Shown: positions 19,416-26,787 of the stretch, one piece after another
Layout of the letters: every line of letters starts with the position of its first letter
Position numbering within the stretch: the stretch's first letter is position 1
From: Acidovorax sp. RAC01
GTDB lineage: Bacteria > Pseudomonadota > Gammaproteobacteria > Burkholderiales > Burkholderiaceae_C
Assembly: GCF_001714725.1 (NCBI RefSeq)
Contig: NZ_CP016447.1
Coordinates: 1,751,001 to 1,815,000 of the forward strand
Reading direction: 5' to 3'
Length of the DNA stretch: 64,000 bases
Translations under genes and position numbers: made by a program
The notes under the pieces: model-generated
The model's input: the letters and a program-made list of their open reading frames with translations, nothing else
Databases searched by the model: none
Told to the model about the DNA's origin: nothing

Positions 19416-20180
19416 ATGGCCCTTACCACGGCGGCCCAGGCCCGCACCAGCTTTGACCTCAAGAGTGCCTCTCTGCCCGTGGTGGCCGTGATGCTCAAGG
19501 CGACCGACGCCGCACTGTTTGCCACCGAACTGGCGCAGCGCGTGGCCGATGCCCCGGGGTTTTTTGACAACGACCCGGTGCTCATCGATCTGGGCGCCGT
19601 GCGCGACGCCCCCGAGCCCATCGACTTTTCAGCCATCGTGGCCGCCCTGCGCAGCCACAGCACGCTGCCTGTGGCCGTGCGCGGCGGCAGTGCCGCCCAG
19701 ATGGAGGCCGCGCGCAGCGCGGGCCTGGCCGCTGCGCCGGATGCGCCCGCCCCCCGCGCCGAAGCCGCTGCCTCCGCCGAGGTGCGCGAAGTCGTGCGTG
19801 AAGTGGTGCGCGAGGTCGAGGTGGTGCGCGAAGTGCCCATGGCCGGGCCGGGCACCGTGGTGGTCGACAAGCCCTTGCGCTCGGGCCAGCAGGTGTATGC
19901 CCGTGGCGCCGACCTGGTGGTGATGGCCGTGGTGAGCTTTGGCGCCGAGGTGATTGCCGACGGCAACATCCACGTCTATGCCCCGCTGCGCGGCCGTGCC
20001 ATTGCCGGTGCGCGGGGCAATGCCGAGGCGCGTATCTTCAGCACCTGCCTGGAGCCGCAGCTGGTGTCGATTGCCGGCATCTACCGAACCACCGAAACCG
20101 AGCTGCCCGAGGCCGTGCGCGGCAAGCCCGCCCAGGTGCGCCTGGACGGCGAGAAGCTCATCATCGAGCCCCTGGCCTGA
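19416..20180 (+). CDS. minC: septum site-determining protein MinC
   Basis: The 254-residue inhibitor of FtsZ polymerisation acts at the poles with MinD and MinE. The N-terminal domain (TSFDLKSASLPVVAVML) and the C-terminal beta-helical domain (VVVDKPLRSGQQVYARGADLVVMAVVSFGAEVIADGNIHVYAPLRGRA) are standard. They are joined by a linker near residues 126-145 of repeating EVVR units that should be helical. The ATG at 19416 is used; an upstream in-frame start at 19371 lacks support. First gene of minCDE. Confidence 0.95.
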   Translation: MALTTAAQARTSFDLKSASLPVVAVMLKATDAALFATELAQRVADAPGFFDNDPVLIDLGAVRDAPEPIDFSAIVAALRSHSTLPVAVRGGSAAQMEAARSAGLAAAPDAPAPRAEAAASAEVREVVREVVREVEVVREVPMAGPGTVVVDKPLRSGQQVYARGADLVVMAVVSFGAEVIADGNIHVYAPLRGRAIAGARGNAEARIFSTCLEPQLVSIAGIYRTTETELPEAVRGKPAQVRLDGEKLIIEPLA

Positions 20181-20226
20181 CCGATTTCCCCCTCCTTTTT
20201 CACCCTCCACATAAGAACTGCAACAC

Positions 20227-21042
20227 ATGGCCAAAATCGTCGTCGTGACCTCCGGCAAGGGTGGCGTGGGCAAGACCACCACCAGCGCCAGCTTTGCCAC
20301 CGGCCTCGCCCTGCGCGGCCACAAGACCGCCGTGATCGACTTTGACGTCGGCCTGCGCAACCTGGACCTCATCATGGGTTGCGAGCGCCGCGTGGTGTAC
20401 GACCTCATCAACGTGATCCATGGCGAGGCCAATCTGAACCAGGCCCTCATCAAGGACAAGCAGTGCGACAACCTGTTCGTGCTGGCCGCCAGCCAGACGC
20501 GCGACAAGGACGCCCTGACGCAGGATGGCGTGGAAAAGGTCCTCAAGGACCTGGCCGAAATGGGCTTTGAGTACATCGTGTGCGATTCGCCCGCCGGCAT
20601 CGAAAGCGGCGCCCTGATGGCCATGCACTTTGCCGACGAGGCCCTGCTCGTGACCAACCCCGAAGTCTCCAGCGTGCGCGATTCCGACCGCATCCTGGGC
20701 ATGCTGGGCAGCAAAACCAAGCGCGCCATTGAAGGCGGCGACCCCATCAAGGAACACCTGCTCATCACGCGCTACAACCCCAGCCGCGTGCAGGACGGCC
20801 AGATGCTGAGCCTGGAGGACATCCAGGACATCCTGCGCATCAAGCTGATCGGCGTGATCCCTGAATCCGAAGTGGTGCTGCAGTCGTCCAACCAGGGCAC
20901 GCCGGCCATCCACGCCAAGGACACCGATGTGTCCGAGGCGTACAAGGACGTGATCGACCGCTTCCTGGGCCAGGACAAACCCCTGCGCTTCATCGAAGCC
21001 GAAAAGCCCAGCTTCTTCAAACGCCTGTTCGGGAGCAAATAA
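20227..21042 (+). CDS. minD: septum site-determining ATPase MinD
   Basis: The 271-residue deviant Walker-A ATPase has GKGGVGKTT at residues 10-18, DFDVGLRNLDLIMG, CDSPAGIESGA, and a C-terminal amphipathic membrane-targeting helix (KPSFFKRLFGSK). It recruits MinC to the membrane and oscillates with MinE. It is 46 bp after minC, and minE follows after 3 bp. Confidence 0.98.
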   Translation: MAKIVVVTSGKGGVGKTTTSASFATGLALRGHKTAVIDFDVGLRNLDLIMGCERRVVYDLINVIHGEANLNQALIKDKQCDNLFVLAASQTRDKDALTQDGVEKVLKDLAEMGFEYIVCDSPAGIESGALMAMHFADEALLVTNPEVSSVRDSDRILGMLGSKTKRAIEGGDPIKEHLLITRYNPSRVQDGQMLSLEDIQDILRIKLIGVIPESEVVLQSSNQGTPAIHAKDTDVSEAYKDVIDRFLGQDKPLRFIEAEKPSFFKRLFGSK

Positions 21043-21045
21043 GCC

Positions 21046-21312
21046 ATGGCTTCATTTCTCTCCTTCCTTCTCGGCGAGAAGAAAAAGACCGCCAGCGTCG
21101 CCAAGGAGCGGCTGCAGATCATCCTGGCGCACGAGCGCAACGGCCGCAACGCGTCCGAGCCCGACTACCTGCCCGCCCTGCAGCGCGAGCTGGTTGCCGT
21201 GATCTCCAAGTACGTCAAGATCAACCCCGAAGACCTCAAGGTGCAGCTGGAACGCCAGGACAATCTGGAGGTGCTGGAGGTCAAGATCGAATTGCCGGAC
21301 ACGCTACGCTGA
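21046..21312 (+). CDS. minE: cell division topological specificity factor MinE
   Basis: The 88-residue protein starts with the membrane-binding amphipathic segment [17 protein letters not shown] and carries the MinD-binding helix region ([13 protein letters not shown]), then the dimerisation beta domain ending in [10 protein letters not shown]. It stimulates the MinD ATPase and sets mid-cell division. It is the last gene of minCDE. Confidence 0.97.
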   Translation: MASFLSFLLGEKKKTASVAKERLQIILAHERNGRNASEPDYLPALQRELVAVISKYVKINPEDLKVQLERQDNLEVLEVKIELPDTLR

Positions 21313-21351
21313 GCAAGCAGCCGCGTTGCGGGCCGGGGGTGCGTGCCGCCC

Positions 21352-21930
21352 TCAACGCCGGTGTTTTGCCCACTTGCCTGCCAGCGCCTGTGCAATGCTC
21401 AGCGAGCGCTGGCCGGGCACCAGCGTTGCGCTGTCGCCTGCCGCCAGCGTTCCGGGCGTATCCACCGACAGGTAGTAGCCGCAGTTGCCCGCCAGGGCCA
21501 TGGCGCGGCCTGCGCCCGCAAAGCCCATCACGGCATTGAACTTGAAGCACGGCTCGCGCGGGGCGGTCACGCGCAGCACGCAGTGCGGAAAATGCCACTC
21601 GTCGCCCACAAAGACTTCATGCTCCAGCGGGCCGTCAACCGTGAGGTTCTCGCCCGCAAACCCGGGCGGTAGCACCTCATCGAAAAGGCTCACCCCGTGT
21701 TCGCGCCGCTGTGCCTGCCAGAACGCATAGTGGGCCGCCGGGTAGGCATACACCGCCTTCTGCAGGCCGCCGTGGACGCTCAGGTCGGCCTGCTCGTCGC
21801 CCAGCAGGCCCAGCGGCCCGACGGGGATCGGGCCCTGCACGGGCTGCTTGCCGATGCCGGTCAGGATGGACCGCTCGCCCACCCGCAGGCGGCGGGCGGT
21901 GCCCACGTTGATGCTCTGGATGCGCAGCAT
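21352..21930 (-). CDS. MOSC domain protein (YiiM-like)
   Basis: The 192-residue protein is a stand-alone MOSC domain (molybdenum cofactor sulfurase C-terminal type): LHGGLQKAVYAYP-like region (VHGGLQKAVYAYPAAHYAFW), PPGFAGENLTVDG, and the conserved Cys in REPCFKFNAVMG. Such proteins handle molybdenum cofactor or detoxify N-hydroxylated bases; the substrate is not determined here. The ATG at 21930 begins MLRIQSINVG. It lies 20 bp downstream of the flavin reductase gene, so the two may form an operon. It is convergent with minE. Confidence 0.88.
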   Translation of the reverse strand: MLRIQSINVGTARRLRVGERSILTGIGKQPVQGPIPVGPLGLLGDEQADLSVHGGLQKAVYAYPAAHYAFWQAQRREHGVSLFDEVLPPGFAGENLTVDGPLEHEVFVGDEWHFPHCVLRVTAPREPCFKFNAVMGFAGAGRAMALAGNCGYYLSVDTPGTLAAGDSATLVPGQRSLSIAQALAGKWAKHRR

Positions 21931-21950
21931 CACGGCTCTTGAACAGGTTC

Positions 21951-22472
21951 TTACAGCGGGTGCTCGGTATAGAACTTGCCGCCGTGGTACAGCAGGGGCG
22001 GCACGCCACTGCGGTGGCTGCAGCGCTCCACCTCGCCGACAAAGATCACGTGGTCGCCCTCTTCGTAGCGGCTGCGGTTGAAGCATTCAAACGTGGCAGC
22101 GGTGCCAGCCAGCACCGGCGCGTGGCTGATGCCCGGGTTGTGTTCCACACCCGCCCAGCGGTCCACGCCGCGGGTGGCAAAGCGCTCGGCCAGCGTTTTC
22201 TGGTCGGCCGCCAGCACGTTGATCGCGTAGTGCGAGCCGTTGGCAAAGGCGGGCATCGAGGCCGCGGCGCGCGACAGGCTCCACAGCACCAGCGGCGGGT
22301 CGAGCGACACCGAGTTGAAGGAGTTGGCGGTGAGCCCGATCAGTTCGCCCTGCGCATCGCGCGCGGTGACGATCGTCACGCCGGTGGCGAACATGCCCAG
22401 TGCGTCGCGGAACTCGCGGGTGGAGAAGCTGGGCGGGCGGGCGAGGGCGGGGCGCGGCAAGGAGGGGTTCAC
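21951..22472 (-). CDS. flavin reductase family protein
   Basis: The 173-residue protein has the FMN-binding split-barrel fold of flavin:NAD(P)H reductases (HpaC type): FRDALGMFATGVTIVTARD, GLTANSFNSVSLDPPLVLWSL, FATRGVDRWAGVEH, and GDHVIFVGEVE near the end. It would supply reduced flavin to a partner monooxygenase, but no oxygenase gene is next to it. Its start faces the 9-bp tandem repeat array and the divergent hydrolase-fold gene. Confidence 0.88.
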   Translation of the reverse strand: MNPSLPRPALARPPSFSTREFRDALGMFATGVTIVTARDAQGELIGLTANSFNSVSLDPPLVLWSLSRAAASMPAFANGSHYAINVLAADQKTLAERFATRGVDRWAGVEHNPGISHAPVLAGTAATFECFNRSRYEEGDHVIFVGEVERCSHRSGVPPLLYHGGKFYTEHPL

Positions 22473-22555
22473 AAAAGCGGGGCTGCTGGGCAGCGTTGGA
22501 CTGTGTAACCATTATGGTGCGCCGCACACAGATGCGCTGCAGCGGGGTTAACCTG

Positions 22556-22614
22556 CCTTCCAAGCCTTCCAAGCCTTCCAAGCCTTCCAAGCCTTCCAAG
22601 CCTTCCAAGCCTTC
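22556..22614 (+). repeat. 9-bp tandem repeat, CCTTCCAAG x 6.6
   Basis: Six perfect CCTTCCAAG units (22556-22609) are followed by CCTTC, and the next three bases are the ATG of the hydrolase-fold gene at 22615. On the other strand each unit contains GGAAGG, which resembles a ribosome-binding sequence. The array fills the space where that gene's own ribosome-binding site should be. Confidence 0.97.
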
Positions 22615-23403
22615 ATGCCCTCCATTCCCCATTTCACCAGCCTGGGCTCCGGGCCCGTGGTCCTGATGCTGCACGATGCCGACGGTGACCACCTCACGTT
22701 CGCTCCGCAGGTGGAAAGCCTGGCGGGCGCCGGCTACCGCGCCGTGGCGTGGGACATGCCGGGCTATGGGCACAGTGCCCCGGTGGAGCCCTACACGTTC
22801 AAGGCGCTGGCCGCCAGTTGCTCGGCGCTGATCGACGGGCTGCAGGCCGGCCCCGTGGTGCTGATGGGCCACGGCATGGGCGCCATGGTGGCGCTGGAGG
22901 TGGCCGTGCGCCAGCCGCAGCAGGTGCGCCGGCTGGTGCTGTGCGCGGGCGGCCCCGCGCTGGACGCCCAGGCTGTGCACGACTGGGTTGCCCCGCGGCA
23001 GGCGGCCCTGGAGGCACTGGAGGCGGGCGGCAGCATGGAGCAGCTGGCGCAGACGCTGGTGCCCCGTTTCATCGGAACCGGGGCGCTGCCCGAGGGGGTG
23101 CAGCTGGCCGTGCACGCCCTGGCCCGCGTGTACCCGGGCGCCTACCGGCGCGCGCTGGAGGCCCTGGTAACCTTCGACCGCGCCGCCCCCGCGCTGCAAC
23201 GGCTTGCTGCGCCCGTGCTGGTGCTGGGTGGCGGCAGCGACCGCTGCACGACGCCCGCCGCGCTGGAAGCACTGGCCCAGGTGCTGCCCGACGCCGAGCA
23301 CGTGAGCCTGCCCCAGGTAGGCCACTGGCCCCAGCTGGAGGCGCCCGAGGCGTTCGATGCCGCCCTGCTCGACTTTCTGGCTGCGCGGCGGGTGCTGCAT
23401 TGA
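22615..23403 (+). CDS. alpha/beta-hydrolase-fold protein lacking the nucleophile serine
   Basis: The 262-residue protein follows the alpha/beta hydrolase plan: GPVVLMLHDADGDH (oxyanion strand), WDMPGYGHS, a cap region, the acid Asp in GGGSDRCTTP and the His in QVGHWPQLEAP. At the nucleophile elbow, where GxSxG is expected, the sequence is GHGMG (GGC CAC GGC ATG GGC, about residues 84-88), so Ser is replaced by Gly. It may be a non-catalytic binding protein or use another mechanism. The ATG at 22615 directly abuts the 9-bp repeat array. The next gene starts within its stop. Confidence 0.8.
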   Translation: MPSIPHFTSLGSGPVVLMLHDADGDHLTFAPQVESLAGAGYRAVAWDMPGYGHSAPVEPYTFKALAASCSALIDGLQAGPVVLMGHGMGAMVALEVAVRQPQQVRRLVLCAGGPALDAQAVHDWVAPRQAALEALEAGGSMEQLAQTLVPRFIGTGALPEGVQLAVHALARVYPGAYRRALEALVTFDRAAPALQRLAAPVLVLGGGSDRCTTPAALEALAQVLPDAEHVSLPQVGHWPQLEAPEAFDAALLDFLAARRVLH

Positions 23404-24647
23404 CGGCTGTACAGACCACGGACCAGGCCCGGGCACCCACAGCAGCCTCGCGGGTGGACGGGCAGTGGGCGGCAGCGCCTGGCGCGTCGCCTGCCCTGCG
23501 CGGGGCGCTGCGGGGGCTGGTCGCAGCCGTGGTGGTGGCAGGTGTGCTGTGGGTGCCCGCCCAGCTGTGGCCCGCGTCGCCGGCGCGCCATGGAGTCCAC
23601 GGCTTGCAGCCTGGCGCGCCACACCCCTCGGGGGCTGCCAGGGTGGCCGCGCCGGGCCCTGCGGTCCAACGGCTCGCTGCACCGTCTGTGGCGGCAACCG
23701 GGTCTGCCACGGCCGCCAGCGCTGCCCTCGCAGCGCCTGCAGCGAAGCCGCCGCTGGCAGCTGCAGACGAGGCAGCTGCCGCGTGCGCCTTGCTGCTGCC
23801 GCGCCTGCCGGGCGTGTCGCGCGCCCAGTGCGTGGCCACGCAATTGCAGGCCAGCGGAGCGCACTCGCGCCAGGGCACGCCGCTGTACTGGCGCGATGTA
23901 GTTCAGCCCGCAGCTACGCCGGCCGCTGTTGCCGCCAACCGCACAGACGCAGAGCCGCTGCGCGTGCTGGTGGTGGGGGCGATGCACGGGGACGAGCTCA
24001 CCGCCGCATCGCTGGCGCTGCGCTGGATCGGCATGGCGGCCGCCGAGGGAGCCGAGGGGCGGCCCGCGACGGCGGCGGCGCCTGTGCACTGGCGCTTCAT
24101 CCCCGTGCTCAACCCCGACGGGCTGCTGGCCCCCAAGCCCACCCGCGTGAACGCCGGCGGGGTGGACCTGAACCGCAACTTCCCCACGCCGGGCTGGGCG
24201 CAGGATGCGCCCGTGTACTGGGAAAAGCGCACCCGCAAAGACCCGCGCCGCTGGCCCGGCCACGAACCGCTGTCCGAGCCTGAGTCCAAGTTTCTGCACC
24301 AGCAGATGGCGCAGTTCCGGCCGCAGCTGGTGGTCAGCATCCACGCGCCCTACGGGGTGCTGGATTTCGACGGCCCGCACGACCCGCCCGCCCGCCTGGG
24401 GCGCCTGCGCATGGACAAGCTGGGCGTGTTCCCCGGCTCGCTCGGTCACTACGGCGGGCTCCACCGTGGCGTGCCCGTGGTCACCATCGAGCTGGACCAC
24501 GCTCTGCGCATGCCCGCCGAAGCCGAGGTGCACGCCATGTGGCGCGACCTGCGCCAGTGGATGAACACCCGTTTGCTCGACGGCAGCGACGCTGTGGCGG
24601 GCCTGCCAGCGCCCGGCGCCCAGCGTCGCGGTGGCGGGGGTGAGTGA
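23400..24647 (+). CDS. M14-family zinc carboxypeptidase, membrane anchored
   Basis: The frame encodes about 415 residues. A hydrophobic segment near residue 40 (LRGLVAAVVVAGVLWVPAQLW) is followed by an Ala/Pro-rich linker, then an M14 domain: zinc ligands in GAMHGDELTA (about H196, E199) and SIHAPYGVLDFDG, plus NPDGL, VNAGGVDLNRNFPT and the catalytic Glu in VVTIELDHA. It resembles MpaA-type murein-peptide amidases that trim muropeptides, but the specificity is an inference. I placed the start at the TTG of 23400, overlapping the previous stop; a GTG near 23455 is an alternative. No ATG lies before the domain. Confidence 0.75.
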   Translation: MTAVQTTDQARAPTAASRVDGQWAAAPGASPALRGALRGLVAAVVVAGVLWVPAQLWPASPARHGVHGLQPGAPHPSGAARVAAPGPAVQRLAAPSVAATGSATAASAALAAPAAKPPLAAADEAAAACALLLPRLPGVSRAQCVATQLQASGAHSRQGTPLYWRDVVQPAATPAAVAANRTDAEPLRVLVVGAMHGDELTAASLALRWIGMAAAEGAEGRPATAAAPVHWRFIPVLNPDGLLAPKPTRVNAGGVDLNRNFPTPGWAQDAPVYWEKRTRKDPRRWPGHEPLSEPESKFLHQQMAQFRPQLVVSIHAPYGVLDFDGPHDPPARLGRLRMDKLGVFPGSLGHYGGLHRGVPVVTIELDHALRMPAEAEVHAMWRDLRQWMNTRLLDGSDAVAGLPAPGAQRRGGGGE

Positions 24648-24661
24648 GTCAGTGATTTTCA

Positions 24662-24726
24662 GGTAAGAACAGCCCCTGGGGCATGTCCTGAAAGCACTAA
24701 TAGCTATTATTTCGATAGCAAAAAAC
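24662..24726 (-). repeat. interspersed ~65-bp repeat, copy 3, overlapping a gene end
   Basis: On the minus strand it reads TTTTTTGCTATCGAAATAAT, AGCTATTAGTGCTTTC and CAGGGGC, the head-to-tail word order of the other copies. It supplies the last codons and the stop of the reductase gene ending at 24707. Confidence 0.7.
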
Positions 24727-25282
24727 GGGCGGCCTGCGCTACGGCTTCCGCATCCGCCTGCACCGCCCCGGGCGGCCCGCCCTTGCCCCACAGGGCACCA
24801 CCCCACGCCATGGACAGGAACCGCGCGCACAGCTCCACCGAGTCGATCATGGGCTGGGCCTTGGCGCGGTCGCCGCTGGTGGTGATGAGGGAGAGCGACT
24901 TGGCACCCATCTGCTCCTTGAACGCCAGGCCCGGCACGCGCATCCAGGCACTCCAGTGGTCCAGGTAGGTCTTGAGCGGCGACGGAATGCTGAACCAGTA
25001 CACCGGCGACACGAACACGATGTGCGTGGCCGCCAGCGTGGCGTCCAGCAGCGTCTTGAGGTCGCCCTCGGGCGCAGGGTAGCTGCCCACCGTGTGGCGC
25101 AGGTCCACGAACGGTGGCAGCTGCATGCGGGCCAGGTGGTGCCAGGTTTGCGCTGTGCCGGCGGGCAGCGCGGCGGCCGCCTGCCGGGTCAGCCATTCGG
25201 TGTTGCCGACATGGCCGCTTTCGCGGGTGGACGTGGTCAGAAAGAGGTAGTGGGCAGAGGCGGGTGACTGGGGTTCGGTCAT
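24707..25282 (-). CDS. NAD(P)H-dependent FMN reductase / flavodoxin-fold oxidoreductase
   Basis: The 191-residue protein has the flavodoxin-like fold of NADPH-dependent FMN reductases: FLTTSTRESGHVGNTEWLTRQ, then VFVSPVYWFSIPSPLKTYLDHWSAWM and KSLSLITTSGD. It likely reduces quinones or flavins in the cytoplasm. The ATG at 25282 overlaps the stop of the upstream TetR gene (ATGA), so the two are translationally coupled and the regulator probably controls the pair. The last residues (LLSK) and the TAA come from an interspersed repeat copy. Confidence 0.82.
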   Translation of the reverse strand: MTEPQSPASAHYLFLTTSTRESGHVGNTEWLTRQAAAALPAGTAQTWHHLARMQLPPFVDLRHTVGSYPAPEGDLKTLLDATLAATHIVFVSPVYWFSIPSPLKTYLDHWSAWMRVPGLAFKEQMGAKSLSLITTSGDRAKAQPMIDSVELCARFLSMAWGGALWGKGGPPGAVQADAEAVAQAARFLLSK

Positions 25283-25947
25283 GGCGGTGTCGCGTGGGGG
25301 CCCGGCGCAGCCGGGCGGGGAATGAGGTATGCCAGGCACAGCTCGACAAGTGCCTCTTCGAATTCGCCACTGTCGAGCAGGGGCGACTGCTCCAGCGACG
25401 CCGCCCGGACGGCGCCCATGAAGGCGCGGGTCAGCACGAACAGCTGGGCTGCGGAGGGGTCCTTGAGCTGGTTGTCGCGGGCCATGCGCTGCAGGTGCAG
25501 CGCCAGCCGCTCGCTGGCGCCGCGGACCGACACCAGCATGGAGGCCCGGTAGTCGAGCTTCCATGAAAGGCGCGCCAGTGCCCGGCCCTCGGGCGGGCCG
25601 CCGCCAAAGCCCTGCAGGTACTGGCGCACATAGGCGCGCGCCTGCTGCTCGGCGCTCCAGCCCTCGGCCAGGGCCTGCGCAAACATGGCATCGAGCCCCA
25701 GCATCAGCTGGTCGCAGTGCCGGTCGAGCATGGCCAGCAGGATGGCGTCCTTGCTGGGGAAGTACTGGTAGAGCGAGCCCACCGACACGCCGGCCAGCTC
25801 AGCAATGCGGTTGGTGGTGAGGGCGGATTCACCCTGCGTGGCCAGGATGCGCGCCACCGCTTCAAAGATCGCATCCACGGTGAACTGGGAGCGTTCCTGG
25901 CGCGGCGCGCGCCGGGCGGCGGGGCGGTCGGACGGTGGGGTGGACAT
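25279..25947 (-). CDS. TetR-family transcriptional regulator
   Basis: The 222-residue repressor-type protein has an N-terminal helix-turn-helix: FTVDAIFEAVARILATQGESALTTNRIAELAGVSVGSLYQYFPSKDAIL (residues ~22-70), followed by a ligand domain. The ATG at 25947 starts MSTPPSDRPAARR; longer frames upstream are unlike the family. It overlaps by four bases the FMN reductase gene it most likely regulates and diverges from the cytochrome b-like gene at 26063, which could be a second target. Confidence 0.88.
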   Translation of the reverse strand: MSTPPSDRPAARRAPRQERSQFTVDAIFEAVARILATQGESALTTNRIAELAGVSVGSLYQYFPSKDAILLAMLDRHCDQLMLGLDAMFAQALAEGWSAEQQARAYVRQYLQGFGGGPPEGRALARLSWKLDYRASMLVSVRGASERLALHLQRMARDNQLKDPSAAQLFVLTRAFMGAVRAASLEQSPLLDSGEFEEALVELCLAYLIPRPAAPGPHATPP

Positions 25948-26062
25948 GCAAAAACCTGAGCGCAATGCGAGTAGCCAGCCAATGTGCGGCTGCCTATTCT
26001 GCCGCCTGTGTCCGGCTGTGGGTGTTCTGCGGCCTGTTCCCAGCCTGATTCCTGGATCTGCC

Positions 26063-26764
26063 ATGCAAGAAGTCTCCCCTGCTGCCCCGAGCGTTTCGCT
26101 CCCTGTGCGTGCCCCAGCCTCCGTGCGCGGGCGTTTTGTGTTGCGCGCCCTGCACCGCACCTCCGGGTTGCTGGTGGCGCTGTTCGTGGTCGTGCACCTG
26201 GCCGGGCATCTGGCCGGGCTGGCGGGCGCAGCGGCGCACCAGACCGTGCTGGACGCCCTGCGTGTGGTGTACCGCCAGCCTGCGGTGGAGGTGTTGCTTC
26301 TGGCCTGTGTCGCCTTCCAGATGGGCAGCGGTCTTGTGCTGGCGTGGCGGGGCCACCGGCAGCGCCGCGGGGCGGTGGCCTGGCTCCAGGCGGTGTCCGG
26401 GGCCTACCTGTGCCTGTTCCTGCTGGTGCATGTGGCTGCCGTGCTGCATGGGCGCAGCACGGGTGTGGATACCAATCTGCAGTTTGCCGCGGCAGGCATG
26501 CACACGCCGCCGTGGCAGTGGTTCTTTGGCCCGTATTACTTCATGGCGGTGGCGGCCATGGGTGCCCACGCAGGCTGTGCGCTGTATTGGCACCTCCCGG
26601 AGCCCGTACGGGGGCCCGTACTGGCAGGCGCTGCGTTTGCCGGCCTGGTGCTGGGCGCAGTTTTGGTCGCCATGCTGGCGAATAGCCTGGGGCCGGTGGA
26701 CCTGGTGCTTGCCGGCAGCCCGCCCGCCGCGTTCGCCAGCCCGGGGCTTACCCGGCCAGCCTGA
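26063..26764 (+). CDS. cytochrome b-like membrane protein (succinate dehydrogenase subunit C type)
   Basis: The 233-residue protein has five likely membrane helices. Histidines in helices suit b-type heme: HRTSGLLVALFVVVHLAGHLAG near residues 31-52 and FLLVHVAAVLHG near 118-129. The HRxSG start of helix 1 resembles Sdh_cyt/fumarate reductase cytochrome b subunits, but no sdhA/B genes are nearby, so it may be a stand-alone relative. The ATG at 26063 is preferred. It is divergent from the TetR gene and convergent with dadA. Confidence 0.65.
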   Translation: MQEVSPAAPSVSLPVRAPASVRGRFVLRALHRTSGLLVALFVVVHLAGHLAGLAGAAAHQTVLDALRVVYRQPAVEVLLLACVAFQMGSGLVLAWRGHRQRRGAVAWLQAVSGAYLCLFLLVHVAAVLHGRSTGVDTNLQFAAAGMHTPPWQWFFGPYYFMAVAAMGAHAGCALYWHLPEPVRGPVLAGAAFAGLVLGAVLVAMLANSLGPVDLVLAGSPPAAFASPGLTRPA

Positions 26765-26787
26765 ACCGCACCGGCAGCGCCCTTGGG

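Noticed and set aside
22556..22614. Possible CRISPR-like array
   Set aside because: The units are 9 bp and contiguous, without spacers; it is a simple tandem repeat. No CRISPR array or cas gene was seen anywhere.
22400..22666. Open frame encoding a run of PSK repeats through the 9-bp array
   Set aside because: It overlaps the flavin reductase start and the hydrolase-fold gene, has no supported start, and simply translates the tandem repeat.
24694..24726. Stem GCTAT...ATAGC with an A run taken as a terminator
   Set aside because: It is the head of the interspersed repeat and lies partly in the coding sequence; the A run is on the wrong side for either flanking gene.
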